Part shown: piece by piece, positions 27,059 to 35,426 of the stretch
Position numbering within the stretch: position 1 is the first letter of the stretch
How the letters are laid out: the number at the start of each line of letters is the position of its first letter
Source: Streptomyces avermitilis MA-4680 = NBRC 14893
GTDB taxonomy: Bacteria; Actinomycetota; Actinomycetes; Streptomycetales; Streptomycetaceae
Assembly (NCBI RefSeq): GCF_000009765.2
Contig: NC_003155.5
Coordinates: 5,084,001-5,148,000 of the forward strand
Reading direction: 5' to 3'
DNA: 64,000 bases
Notes under the pieces: model-generated
What the model was told of the DNA's origin: nothing
Seen by the model: the letters and a program-made list of their open reading frames with translations, nothing else
Database searches by the model: none
Program-made: the position numbers and the translations under genes

Positions 27059-28237
27059 TCAGGCGCGCCGTCCCCTTACCGGAGCGGCTGCGGTGCGCGG
27101 GCTCGACACCGCGGACTGCGGCGGCAGGAACGCGGATTCTCCGCGGGCCGGGGCACCTGCCTCCGTGCTGCCCGTCCGCCGGCCGGCGCGTCGCCACAGC
27201 CGCCCCAATAGGAGGTAGCAGCGGTCCGGCAGGAACACGGCGTCCGCGACGATCATCGCGCCCGAGAAGAGGGGCAGTCCCAGCAGTACCGCGATCCCCA
27301 GGTGCATACCCAACAGCACGGTCAGTACCGGGTACTTGAGCCTTCCGAACAGAACGAACGGAAAGGCGACCTGGAGCAGCACCGTCAGGTAGCAGGCGAT
27401 GGCCATCAGCACGTCGTGCTCGTCCGTCAGGAGGGAGAGCTCGGGCCAGGGGCGGAACAGGTCGAGGTTCAGGACGTAGTGGAGAGCGGTCCCGTTGCCC
27501 CAGGAACCACCCTGCACCTTGTAAAGGCCGGCGGACCCGTAGAGGAAACAGACCTGGGCCGCGATGACGAACATCCCGCAGTTGTGCAGCACGGCCGTCA
27601 GGGTCCGGCGGGAGGCGCCGAGTTGCCGCCGGAACCCGTCGGCTTCTTGCCGCGCCGGGGGGCTCGCGGCAGGGCTCGCACCTGCCCTGAGCCGGGTTCT
27701 GCGGGCATCCAGGGACCAGCGTCGGCCGCAGGCGGTGAAGACGAGGTACACGGCCATGAGGAGGACGAGGTTGTCCCCTCCGTCCGTCATGAAGATCGCC
27801 CTGGCGTGGAACGACGCGACCACGACCGCGAACAGCACGGACACCGCTCTGGTCCGCCAGCCCAGCAGGAACAGTGCGCACGTGACCAGGGCCAGCGCGT
27901 AGCAGGCCTCGAAGTACGCCCGGCCGTCGGACAGGGTGAGGATGCTGACCCACCCCGTCTGGTCGAACAGCTGCCTCGCCAGCTCGGGCGTCCACGGTGA
28001 GCCGGGGCCCCAGATCTCGTCGCGGTGCGGAAACTCGCGCAGCAGGAAGGCCAGATAGAGAAGTCCGTATCCGATGCGCAGGACCGCCGCGGCGTACAGG
28101 GAGACCGGCCGCTCGGTCAGCTCACCGAGGAACACCCCGATCCGGCCGGGTACCCGGTGCGGCGCGCCTGCCTCCAATCCCTCGGAGCCGGTCTCGATGG
28201 CACGGGGGCGCGGTGCGGGTACCCGCTCAGTTTCCAT
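27059..28237 (-). CDS. HTTM-domain membrane protein (vitamin K-dependent carboxylase-like)
   Basis: 392 residues from the ATG at 28237, which has a GGAAGGTGG SD. The HTTM fold is visible as ~8 membrane segments starting SLYAAAVLRIGYGLLYLAFLLREF. The conserved loop GSPWTPELARQL and the first-half motif HARAIFMTDGGDNLVLLMAVYL follow. HTTM domains occur in vitamin K-dependent gamma-carboxylases; bacterial stand-alone copies are uncharacterised. The start overlaps the DUF5819 gene by 11 bp. Confidence 0.85.
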   Translation of the reverse strand: METERVPAPRPRAIETGSEGLEAGAPHRVPGRIGVFLGELTERPVSLYAAAVLRIGYGLLYLAFLLREFPHRDEIWGPGSPWTPELARQLFDQTGWVSILTLSDGRAYFEACYALALVTCALFLLGWRTRAVSVLFAVVVASFHARAIFMTDGGDNLVLLMAVYLVFTACGRRWSLDARRTRLRAGASPAASPPARQEADGFRRQLGASRRTLTAVLHNCGMFVIAAQVCFLYGSAGLYKVQGGSWGNGTALHYVLNLDLFRPWPELSLLTDEHDVLMAIACYLTVLLQVAFPFVLFGRLKYPVLTVLLGMHLGIAVLLGLPLFSGAMIVADAVFLPDRCYLLLGRLWRRAGRRTGSTEAGAPARGESAFLPPQSAVSSPRTAAAPVRGRRA

Positions 28238-28985
28238 GGGATTCCACCTTCCACCAGGGCAGATACCGCGTGTCGACAGGCTTCGGCGCGACCGTGGCCG
28301 GTCGGGTGCCGTCTGCGGCGGCGGGCGCGGCGACGGGCAGAGTGACCACTCGTAGTTGGATGGACTCGAAGGTCCCGCCACGATGGGCGGCCACGCGGTC
28401 CGCCGCGATGTTGGCCAGGTACCGCTGCGTCATCAGCGCCCGCTGCGTGCGCGGCAGGTCGTCGGAACCGTGGGTTTCGAGGTAGCAACTCCAGGCCCGC
28501 CGCAGCATGTTCTGCGCCGTGTGACTCGGAAAGGGGTTGTGCCGCACCGCGGCGTCGTCGACGGCGGTCAGATCGGACCAGTCGCTCACCCGCACGCTGC
28601 CGTCCGGGGCGGTGTGCATGGTCCTGGCCACGATCTGGCGGTTGACCGACTCCGGGTCCGGGGCGAAGAGTCGCCAGTTCTGCTCGAACAGGGGGAAGAC
28701 CCATGCGTTGATCTGCCGGCTGTACTGCTGGGAGAGCGGGTTCGGGGGCGCCACGTGCAGAAACACCAGCAGCACATGGACCAGGACCGTCGTCAGACAC
28801 AGGGCCACGGCAGCCGTCGTCCCCGCTCGCAGGAGGGCCGACCCGGGCTGTGAAGCCCCTGGAAGCGCAACGGATCTCCGGCCCTCCCGCGGCGCCGTCG
28901 GCCCGGCCCCGGGCAGCTCCGATTCGTCCGCATCCGCATCCGGTGCCGCGACACCACCCAGCACGGCCCCACCCGGCCTTTCCAT
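28227..28985 (-). CDS. DUF5819-family protein
   Basis: 252 residues from the ATG at 28985, with a GAGGGGAG SD. A disordered Pro/Ala-rich N-terminus is followed by one membrane segment (AAVALCLTTVLVHVLLVFLHV) and a conserved domain: PPNPLSQQYSRQINAWVFPLFEQNWRLFAPDP, then SDWSDLTAVDDAAVRHNPFPSH and MLRRAWSCYLET. It immediately precedes and overlaps the HTTM gene, a pairing recurrent in Streptomyces. The two probably form a membrane complex; its activity is unknown. Confidence 0.82.
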   Translation of the reverse strand: MERPGGAVLGGVAAPDADADESELPGAGPTAPREGRRSVALPGASQPGSALLRAGTTAAVALCLTTVLVHVLLVFLHVAPPNPLSQQYSRQINAWVFPLFEQNWRLFAPDPESVNRQIVARTMHTAPDGSVRVSDWSDLTAVDDAAVRHNPFPSHTAQNMLRRAWSCYLETHGSDDLPRTQRALMTQRYLANIAADRVAAHRGGTFESIQLRVVTLPVAAPAAADGTRPATVAPKPVDTRYLPWWKVESHGN

Positions 28986-29131
28986 CCCGGCTCCCCTCAC
29001 TGTCTCTCCTGGGCTTTGGTCAGCGGCGCGCGGCGGGATCGACAACGATCCGCCGCGCGCCGCCCGTCCCTCCCGCTCATGCGGACGGCTGCTCCCGAGC
29101 ACTGGGCCTGCCGGAGGGACGCACCTGTGGC

Positions 29132-30418
29132 TCAGCTACGGGCGCCGCCATAGCTGTCGTGCTTGCCGGGCTTGCCGCTGTGCTCGCCGTGGCCGTGGTG
29201 CTCGCCGGCGCCGGGCTTGCCGCCGTGCTCGTGGCCGTGGTGCTCGCCAGGCTGCCCGCCGTGATCGTGGCCGTGGTGCTCACCGGGCTGCCCGCCATGG
29301 TCGTGATCACCGGGCCTGCCCGGCTGTCCGCCGGGGTGGTGGTGTCCGGGTCCGCCGTTGCCGCCACCGTTACCGCCGCCGATCACGCCACCGTTGCCGC
29401 CGCCGATCACGCCACCGTTACCGCCGCCGTTGCCGCCGCCGATCACGCCGCCGTTGCCGCCGCCGATCACACCGCCGTTGACGCCGCCGTTGGTGCCACC
29501 ACTGGTGGCACCCGTGGTACCGCCGCTCGTGGAAACGCCGCCCGTCGTAGTCCCCGCGACGACACCGCCGATGACGCCGCCGATCACTCCGCCGATCGCG
29601 CCGGTCGTCGCGCCGCCCGTGACGGTGCCACCGGTGGTCCCACCCGTGGTCCCACCGGTCCCAGCTGCGCACCCACCCTGGAAGATCGTGTTGGTGTCCA
29701 GCGTCACGGCGCCGGTACGGGCCAGCAGCCGGCCGTTGATGACCGCGTTCGTGGTGGCTGTGATCGAGGCCTGGGCCAGGATGTTGCCCACGAACGAGGA
29801 ATTGGTACCGAGAGTGGCCGAGCTGCCGATCTGCCAGTACACATTGCACGGCGAGGCGCCATTGATGAGGGACACATGGCTCGCTGACGCCGTAGTCAGC
29901 GTCGAACCGATCTGGAATACCCAGACGGCATTGGGATTGCCCAGGGCGTCCAGGGTGAGTGTGTCGGTGATCCCGGCGGAGACGTTCGCCTTGTAGAGGC
30001 CCGGAGTCAGCGTCTGCCCACCGAACTCGTGAGGATCGTCGAGGTACGTGGCGGTCGGTGGAGTCTGTCCGGCAGCCTGGCCGTACGCGATGCTCAGATC
30101 GTTCTGGGCGCCGAGAGCCGTGGCGTCACCGGGGTGGAGGACTCCGGGCGCCAGCACCTGACCGGGCGGGAAACCCACGATGGCCGACCCCGGACTCACT
30201 CCGACATTGCCCTGGATCACCGAGGGGCCGGTGTTGGTGACCGTCGAACCAGCCAGTACTCCGAAAGTGGCCGCCGTGCCCAGAGGGACAGCTGTGGCGG
30301 CATGTGCGCGCGTCGGTGTCAGTACGAGTACGGCAGCGGCCATCACCAAGGCCGTTACCGCCGCGATCCAAACCGACAGGGTGCGCCGTAGAGGCGCTTC
30401 AGGGATGTCCAGCGTCAT
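29132..30418 (-). CDS. Secreted ice-binding-like protein (DUF3494) with Gly-rich and His-rich tail
   Basis: 428 residues. The signal peptide ends TPTRAHA. The DUF3494 beta-solenoid domain covers ~residues 42-240 (PLGTAATFGVLAGSTVTNTGPS, VIQGNVGVSPG, FGGQTLTPGLYK, NAVWVFQIGSTL, VYWQIGSSATLG, VGNILAQASIT, DTNTIFQGGCA). The C-terminus is all low complexity: TGGTTGG, then NGGVIGGG repeats, then a ~55-residue HGHDHGGQPGEHHGH tail able to bind divalent metal. DUF3494 proteins bind ice in cold-adapted microbes, but many mesophile copies act as adhesins or surface proteins. No cell-wall anchor is visible. Confidence 0.85.
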   Translation of the reverse strand: MTLDIPEAPLRRTLSVWIAAVTALVMAAAVLVLTPTRAHAATAVPLGTAATFGVLAGSTVTNTGPSVIQGNVGVSPGSAIVGFPPGQVLAPGVLHPGDATALGAQNDLSIAYGQAAGQTPPTATYLDDPHEFGGQTLTPGLYKANVSAGITDTLTLDALGNPNAVWVFQIGSTLTTASASHVSLINGASPCNVYWQIGSSATLGTNSSFVGNILAQASITATTNAVINGRLLARTGAVTLDTNTIFQGGCAAGTGGTTGGTTGGTVTGGATTGAIGGVIGGVIGGVVAGTTTGGVSTSGGTTGATSGGTNGGVNGGVIGGGNGGVIGGGNGGGNGGVIGGGNGGVIGGGNGGGNGGPGHHHPGGQPGRPGDHDHGGQPGEHHGHDHGGQPGEHHGHEHGGKPGAGEHHGHGEHSGKPGKHDSYGGARS

Positions 30419-30914
30419 CGAGGGGCCAACTCCTTGAGGGAATTATCTCGGCGGTTCCCGGTCGCTCAGAATCGCCAGATCCTGTCACTGACATATTACT
30501 GAGGAAGAAATACGGGGCCGCGATTCATTCCAGCGGCATCGCCCAATTCGACGAATGGATCGGGAAATTCATAGAAATGCTTAATGGGTCGGATGCCGCT
30601 GTCCGCCCACCCTGTACCAGCGCATCAGACAGCGCAGAGGGGCCGAAAGCCGCCGTCGCCTGACCTCGACTTCCGCCGGAAAATCGCCCGATCGCGGTCG
30701 GCCGGGAACATATCCGAGCCGCATCGACCGCAGTACTATTGATTCCGGGTTGGTTCACTCTCACGTGCAACCGCCCGGAAGGGCGACTCCGGCGTGTCCG
30801 CGCCGGAGTCGTTGCCTCAGCCACCGGCTCCTCAGTCACCGTTCCAGAGGCCCGGTCGCGCTGTTCCGTGGGACAGTTCGTACCGACTGGCACCCCGTTC
30901 GGAGGGGAGAGCGC
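30419..30914. other. 496-bp non-coding stretch
   Basis: No frame with Streptomyces codon bias is present. The part 30480-30740 is AT-richer than its surroundings (for example ACATATTACTGAGGAAG and GTACTATTGATTCC) and should contain the divergent promoters of the ice-binding-like gene and the PRC-barrel gene. It could also include remnants of a lost gene; I see no recognisable one. Confidence 0.5.
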
Positions 30915-31271
30915 ATGATTCAGGCAGCCGATATCCGTGAGTGGCGCGACCACGATGTCGTGGACCCGAAAGGGCGCAAGATCGGTGTACTTGAAGCGAT
31001 CTACGTGGACACCACCACGGACGAACCGGCCGTGGCCACCGTCCGGACCGGGCTGCCCACCCGCCAACGCCTCGTCTTCGTCCCCCTCGACAAGGCAGTC
31101 CTCGGACCGGGTTATCTCAAGGTCTCCTACGCCAAGAGCCTGGTGAAGAAGGCCCCTTCGATCGGCACGGACGACATTCTGCCCGCCGAGCAGGAGGAAT
31201 CGATCTTCCAGCACTACGACATGCCCTACCAGCCGGGCCCGAACGGCGAACGTCAACTCGCGCGCCGCTGA
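30915..31271 (+). CDS. PRC-barrel domain protein
   Basis: 118 residues beginning MIQAADIREWRDHDVVDPKGRKIGVLEAIYVDTTTDEPAVATVRTG in segments, with the beta-rich PRC-barrel pattern (xxxDVVDxxGxKIGxVxxI). The family is found in photosynthetic reaction-centre H subunits, RimM and stress-related actinobacterial proteins. The C-terminal IFQHYDMPYQPGPNGERQL is typical of the Streptomyces group. The SD GGGGAG supports the ATG. Confidence 0.85.
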   Translation: MIQAADIREWRDHDVVDPKGRKIGVLEAIYVDTTTDEPAVATVRTGLPTRQRLVFVPLDKAVLGPGYLKVSYAKSLVKKAPSIGTDDILPAEQEESIFQHYDMPYQPGPNGERQLARR

Positions 31272-31334
31272 GCGGTCTTGCCCGGTCCGGCCGAAAGCCG
31301 AGGCCCGCGGGGTCCGGAGCAGGCACCGAATGCC

Positions 31335-31394
31335 CCGACCGGCAGGGCGCCGCCCCGACCGGCAGGGCGCCGGCCCGACCGGCAGGGCGCCGCG
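31335..31394. repeat. 20-bp tandem repeat, 3 copies
   Basis: The unit CCGACCGGCAGGGCGCCGSC recurs every 20 bp (GACCGGCAGG at 31338, 31358 and 31378) between the converging PRC-barrel and CopC/CopD genes, ending at the latter's stop. Confidence 0.9.
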
Positions 31395-31395
31395 T

Positions 31396-33306
31396 CTACT
31401 CGATCCGCACCGTCCGCGACACCGTGATCTGGTCGATGTCCGTCGTGCGGACCGTGGCCTTCATCGTCCAGGTGCCCGGCAGGGGGAGGTTGAGGGTGTC
31501 CGAGGTCCAATAACCCCCGCGGTCCGCGAGTTTCGCGTCGAGGGGGCCGATGTCCTGCTTCTCCAGGGTGAAGGTGAGGCGCAGTTCGGGGACCGTCGCC
31601 AAACCGCCGTCGGGGCCGAAGATCACCGCCTGCACCGAGTTCTCGCCCACCCGGCCGGGCGTCAGTTCGATCTGTATCTTGCCGTGGCCGCCCGGTGTGC
31701 CCACGTCGAAGGGGATCACCGTCGTCGAGGCCATGGGCCGCGCCGCCTCCGCCGCCGAAGCCGCCGCCTCCGTGGCCGCCCGGCCCGGCTGCGTTCCCGT
31801 CAGCAGCGTCGTGATCACCAGCACCACGATCGCGACGATCGCCTCCGCGAGCACCGAGCGCCGCAATCCACGCCGGTACGCCCCTGGGTCACCGCCAGCG
31901 GTGGGCGGGAGCGGCCCCGACTGCGGACCGGTTTCGGTTGCGGTGTCGGAGCCGGTCTCGGTGCCCGTCCCGGTCTCGGCGCCGCTGTCGGAGCCCGTTC
32001 CGGTGCCGGTGCCGGCGCTCGTGTCCGTGCCGGTGCCGGCGCTCGTGTCGGTGCCGGAGACCTCGGCGTCCGCCGCGGCCCCCACCGGCTCCAGGACCCG
32101 TTCCCGCACGTCCGCCCGCCGCTCCACGGGTGCCGCCAGGCGTGCCGTCCAGCGGCGCGAGTACGTCGCCGCGGCCAGCAGCAGCAGTACCGCGACCAGC
32201 TTGGCCACCAGGAGCCTGCCGTACGACGTGGTGGCGAGGGCGTCCAGGGAGCCCAGGCCCCGCCAGGACTGGTAGACGCCGGTGGCCACCAGGACGGTGA
32301 CGGCGGTGAGCGCCAGGCGGGAGAAGCGGGTGACGGCACTGGCCGGGAGTTCTTCCGGGGCCCGGTACAGGGCCGTGAGCAGGGCGGCCAGACCGCCGAG
32401 CCACGCCGCCATCGCCAGCAGGTGCAGAACCGCGGAGACCATCGCCACGGGCACCTGGACCCCGGCGGAGGCGTGCTCGGCCGCCGCCCACGTGCCCGCG
32501 AGCGCCAGGGTCAGGAGGCCGCCGCCCGCCTTCCACCACCGGCCCCCGGCCCGTACGGGGAAGAACGCCGCCCCCGCGAGCAGCACCAGCCGGACCAGCA
32601 GCGTCACACCCGGCCTGCTCGTCGCCGTCTCAGCGAGGACCGACGGGTCGAAGGCCGCCGCCGGACCGCCGCCGCGTTCGTACGGGCCGCGCAGCAGCAG
32701 CAGCGCGATGGTCGACGCGAGCAGCGTCCACCAGCCCGTCAGAAGCAGACCCCGTGCCGCCTCGACCCCGGTGACCAGGGAGAACACCATCGTGCCGAGC
32801 AGCAGGGCCAGACCGCCGTACGCGAAGTAGCGGGCGATGTCGTAGAGCGTGGCGGAGGCGGTGTCACCGGCGGCCTGGGTCGGTATGACCGCCGTGGTCG
32901 CGGAGGGCTTGCCGATGGAGAAGGTGAGAGCGCCGGAAACGGGGTGGCTGTCCGCCGACACCACCCGCCAGCCCACCGTGAACGTGCCGGTGCCCATGTC
33001 GTCGGGGAGGGTGACGCGCGCGGTCTCGGAACGGCCGCCCGCGTGCTGCGGCTCCCCGATGTGCACGCGCCGGTTCTCGGGGTCGAGGACGCGGAAGGAG
33101 TCGTCGAGCAGGCCGACGGACTCGGTGAAGGTGAGGGTGATCGCGGCCGGCGCCTTCTTCAGCACGGTGCCGTCCACCGGGTCGGCGCCCTTCAGCGCCG
33201 CGTGCGCGAAGGCGCTCCCGGCGCTGCCGAAGAGGATGAGGAGCACCACGGTGCCCAGCAGCGTCGCGGCTCGGCCGACGCGTCCTCCGTCTCGTTGTCC
33301 GCCCAC
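31396..33306 (-). CDS. Copper resistance/transport protein, CopC-CopD fusion
   Basis: 636 residues from the GTG at 33306 (GGAG 8 nt upstream). A signal peptide ends SAFA, followed at once by HAALKGADPVDG, the copper-binding N-terminal His of CopC. CopC continues to ~residue 130 (VGWRVVSADSHPVSGALTFSIG), with the second His site. About eight membrane helices of CopD follow. An acidic Ser/Thr/Gly linker (SAGTGTDTSAGTGTG) interrupts the C-terminal part. The last ~100 residues form an exported beta domain (GTPGGHGKIQIELTPGRVG). It probably delivers or imports copper at the membrane. No copper operator is recognised. Confidence 0.88.
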   Translation of the reverse strand: MGGQRDGGRVGRAATLLGTVVLLILFGSAGSAFAHAALKGADPVDGTVLKKAPAAITLTFTESVGLLDDSFRVLDPENRRVHIGEPQHAGGRSETARVTLPDDMGTGTFTVGWRVVSADSHPVSGALTFSIGKPSATTAVIPTQAAGDTASATLYDIARYFAYGGLALLLGTMVFSLVTGVEAARGLLLTGWWTLLASTIALLLLRGPYERGGGPAAAFDPSVLAETATSRPGVTLLVRLVLLAGAAFFPVRAGGRWWKAGGGLLTLALAGTWAAAEHASAGVQVPVAMVSAVLHLLAMAAWLGGLAALLTALYRAPEELPASAVTRFSRLALTAVTVLVATGVYQSWRGLGSLDALATTSYGRLLVAKLVAVLLLLAAATYSRRWTARLAAPVERRADVRERVLEPVGAAADAEVSGTDTSAGTGTDTSAGTGTGTGSDSGAETGTGTETGSDTATETGPQSGPLPPTAGGDPGAYRRGLRRSVLAEAIVAIVVLVITTLLTGTQPGRAATEAAASAAEAARPMASTTVIPFDVGTPGGHGKIQIELTPGRVGENSVQAVIFGPDGGLATVPELRLTFTLEKQDIGPLDAKLADRGGYWTSDTLNLPLPGTWTMKATVRTTDIDQITVSRTVRIE

Positions 33307-33370
33307 GTCACGTCTCCGTATTCGAGCTTCCGGGGTTCCGGGGTTCCGGTTAGGTACGGACGCGGCGGGC

Positions 33371-33508
33371 GTTCCGCTCAGACCGCCTCCCCAGGTCGGC
33401 TCAGACCATCTCACCCGGTCGGCCCGGACCCCGTCATCGGGTCGGCTCGAACCCTGTCGGCGGGTCGGCTCGAACCCTGTCGGCGGGTCGGCTCGAACCG
33501 CCTCACCA
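33371..33508. repeat. 23-bp tandem repeat, 6 copies
   Basis: GGTCGGCTCRRACC-type units start at 33394, 33417, 33440, 33463 and 33486, with a diverged first copy at 33371; GGTCGG appears again at 33509. The array fills the gap between the CopC/CopD and SDR genes and reaches into the last codons of the SDR gene. Confidence 0.9.
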
Positions 33509-34325
33509 GGTCGGTCGCGCCGACACCCCGCCGTCGACCACGAGATCGTGGCCGGTGATCCAGGACGCGAGCGGTGAGGCGAGGAACACACAGGCGTCGC
33601 CGATGTCCTCCGGGCGCCCCAACCGTCCGGTGGGCACCGCCTGCTGCCACCGCCGCACCCCCTCCGGCCAGGCCTCCGCCAGACCCTCGCGGTCGATGAG
33701 GCCGGGCGAGACGGTGTTGACGCGGACGCCGTACGGCCCGTACTCCAGCGCCGCCGAACGGGCGTGCATCACGACGGCCGCCTTGGACGCGGAGTAGTGG
33801 GCGTGCAGCGGGGCGGGGTGACGGGCCTCGATGGAGGCGATGTGCGTGATGCTGCCCCCGGTCCCGGCACGCCCCACGATCCCGTCCCCGGCCCCCAGCC
33901 CCGTCCCCAACCCCGTCTCCGTCCCCGTTCGCGCGCATGACCTCCGCCGCCGCCTGAGTGCACGCGAAGACGCTCGACAGGTTGGTGTCGAGCACCGCCC
34001 GCCACTGAGCCGCCGTCATGCCGGGCAGGGCCTGCGTCGGCTGTACGCCCGCGTTGTTGACCAGCGCCGTCAGCCGGCCGCCGCCCCACTCGGCCGCCGC
34101 ACGCACCAGGCGACGGCACTCGGCCTCGTCGGTCAGGTCCGCCCGCAGCGCGATCGCCGCGCCGCCGGACTCCCGTACGAGCGCGACCACGTCGTCGGCG
34201 GAGCGCGTGCGGTGGTGCACCGCCACCGCGGCGCCCTCCTGCGCGAACCGCAGCGCGATCCCCCGTCCGATGCCGCCCGCGGCCCCGGTCACCAGGGCCA
34301 CCTGCCCCGCCAGCAGGCCGCTCAC
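33503..34325 (-). pseudogene. Short-chain dehydrogenase/reductase, frameshifted
   Basis: Classical SDR. From the GTG at 34325 it reads SGLLAGQVALVTGAAGGIGRGIAL with the TGxxxGIG cofactor loop, then NNAGVQPTQ. The second half, in another frame, has SITHIASIEARH, the catalytic HYSASKAA (YxxxK) and VNTVSPGLIDREG, ending DLVVDGGVSARPTW. The switch falls in a GGGGAC-rich tract (about 33862-33925). The interval is 823 nt, one more than a multiple of three, consistent with one extra nucleotide; ~273 residues if restored. GTGA overlaps the cupin stop, so it is the last gene of the iron-box operon. Sequencing error and true inactivation cannot be told apart here. Confidence 0.75.
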
Positions 34326-34801
34326 GGCCGGCACAGCCCGGCGATGCGAGCCGCCTCGGCGGGATACCGCACGCTCAACTCCCCCGCGTCCCCGTGCTCG
34401 TAGCCGCCGTACGTGAATCCGGGCGCCATCGTGCAGCCGAAGAGCGACCACGCCCCGCCCGCGACGACCCGCGCCCCCATCCACGTACCGGCGGGCACGA
34501 CGTACTGGAGGTCCTGCCCGTCCAGGACGTCCGGTCCCAGCACCGGCGTGCGCGCGCTGCCGTCGGGCGCGAGCAGGAGCAGTTCCAGCGGGTCGCCGAG
34601 GTAGAAGTGCCAGACCTCGTCGGCCGGGAGGCGGTGCAGGGCGGAGAAGTCGTCCGGCTCCGCGGTGAGCAGGGCCATGATCGCGGTGCCTTCGGGGCGT
34701 CCGTCGGCGCGTTCGGGCCCCGCCCAGGTGCGCCGGAAACGGCCGCCCTCGCGGGGGATCGGCTCCAGGCGGTAGTGGGCGACGAGGTCTTCTGGGGTCA
34801 C
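34322..34801 (-). CDS. DUF985-family cupin
   Basis: 159 residues from the GTG at 34801. Cupin beta-barrel motifs include AIMALLTAEPDDFSALHRLPADEVWHFYLGDPLELLLL, then VVPAGTWMGARVV and LFGCTMAPGFTYGGYEHGD. The His and Glu residues sit where metal or sugar-binding cupins hold their ligands. The function is unknown. It lies 10 bp after the acetyltransferase gene and overlaps the SDR start by 4 bp, third in the four-gene iron-box operon. Confidence 0.85.
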   Translation of the reverse strand: MTPEDLVAHYRLEPIPREGGRFRRTWAGPERADGRPEGTAIMALLTAEPDDFSALHRLPADEVWHFYLGDPLELLLLAPDGSARTPVLGPDVLDGQDLQYVVPAGTWMGARVVAGGAWSLFGCTMAPGFTYGGYEHGDAGELSVRYPAEAARIAGLCRP

Positions 34802-34811
34802 CCGGCAGAGG

Positions 34812-35426
34812 CTACTTTCCGAACGCCGCCTCCCGGGTGAGGAAGGCCAACTGGGCACGCTTCTCGGGCAGGTACACGTCCGGCAGGTCGATCTCGGGCA
34901 GGACCACCCGCGGGCCGGGCACGAAGCCCTGCCGTACGAAGCGGGCGATCGCCTTCGTGTTGCGTTCGTCGGGGTCGACCACGATCCGCCGCCGGTCCAG
35001 GCCGACCAGGACGAACGAGGTGAACGCGGTCAGCAGCGCGGCCGACCAGCCGGGACGGCCGCCGCCGGATCCGGCCGGGGCGAGCAGCAGATGTACGCCG
35101 ATGTCGCCGGGTTCGACCTGGTAGCACTCGCTGACCCGGTCGGCCTCCGGCTCGTACGTCTGGAAGAGGGCGACCGGTTCGCCGTCCTTGACCGCGAGGA
35201 AGGCGTGGTGGGTGTCGAGCGTGTCCAGATGGGCGTACACCTCCAGGACCTGCTCCTTCGTCAGCCCGTTCATGCCCCAGAAGGCGGCGCGCTCCTCGCT
35301 CACCCAGCCGTGGACCACGTCCACGTCGGCGGGCGGGTCGAGGGGCAGGATGCGGACGGTGCCGAAGCCTTCGACCACCTGTTCGTGGACGGCCCGGCGG
35401 GCGGGGGCGTACGGCTCAGCGGTCAT
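34812..35426 (-). CDS. IucB/AlcB-like acyltransferase (GNAT fold)
   Basis: 204 residues from the ATG at 35426. The sequence VHGWVSEERAAFWGMNGLTKEQVLEVYAHLDTLDTHHAFLAVKDGEPVALFQTYEPEADRV (in parts) and YQVEPGDIGVHLLLAP matches Acetyltransf_8 siderophore N-acyltransferases that acylate hydroxylamines of hydroxamate siderophores. The start overlaps the penicillin acylase stop by 11 bp, so the two are translationally coupled behind an iron box. A role in siderophore acylation is inferred. No lysine hydroxylase or NIS synthetase is in the window, so it may tailor a siderophore made elsewhere. Confidence 0.8.
   Translation of the reverse strand: MTAEPYAPARRAVHEQVVEGFGTVRILPLDPPADVDVVHGWVSEERAAFWGMNGLTKEQVLEVYAHLDTLDTHHAFLAVKDGEPVALFQTYEPEADRVSECYQVEPGDIGVHLLLAPAGSGGGRPGWSAALLTAFTSFVLVGLDRRRIVVDPDERNTKAIARFVRQGFVPGPRVVLPEIDLPDVYLPEKRAQLAFLTREAAFGK

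Noticed and set aside
30419..30914. Coding region on either strand in the AT-richer gap
   Set aside because: Frames present lack SDs, codon bias and any recognisable motif.
33371..33508. CRISPR-like array (also considered for 42677-42839 and 44816-44942)
   Set aside because: The units are contiguous with no unique spacers and no cas genes are present; these are plain tandem repeats.
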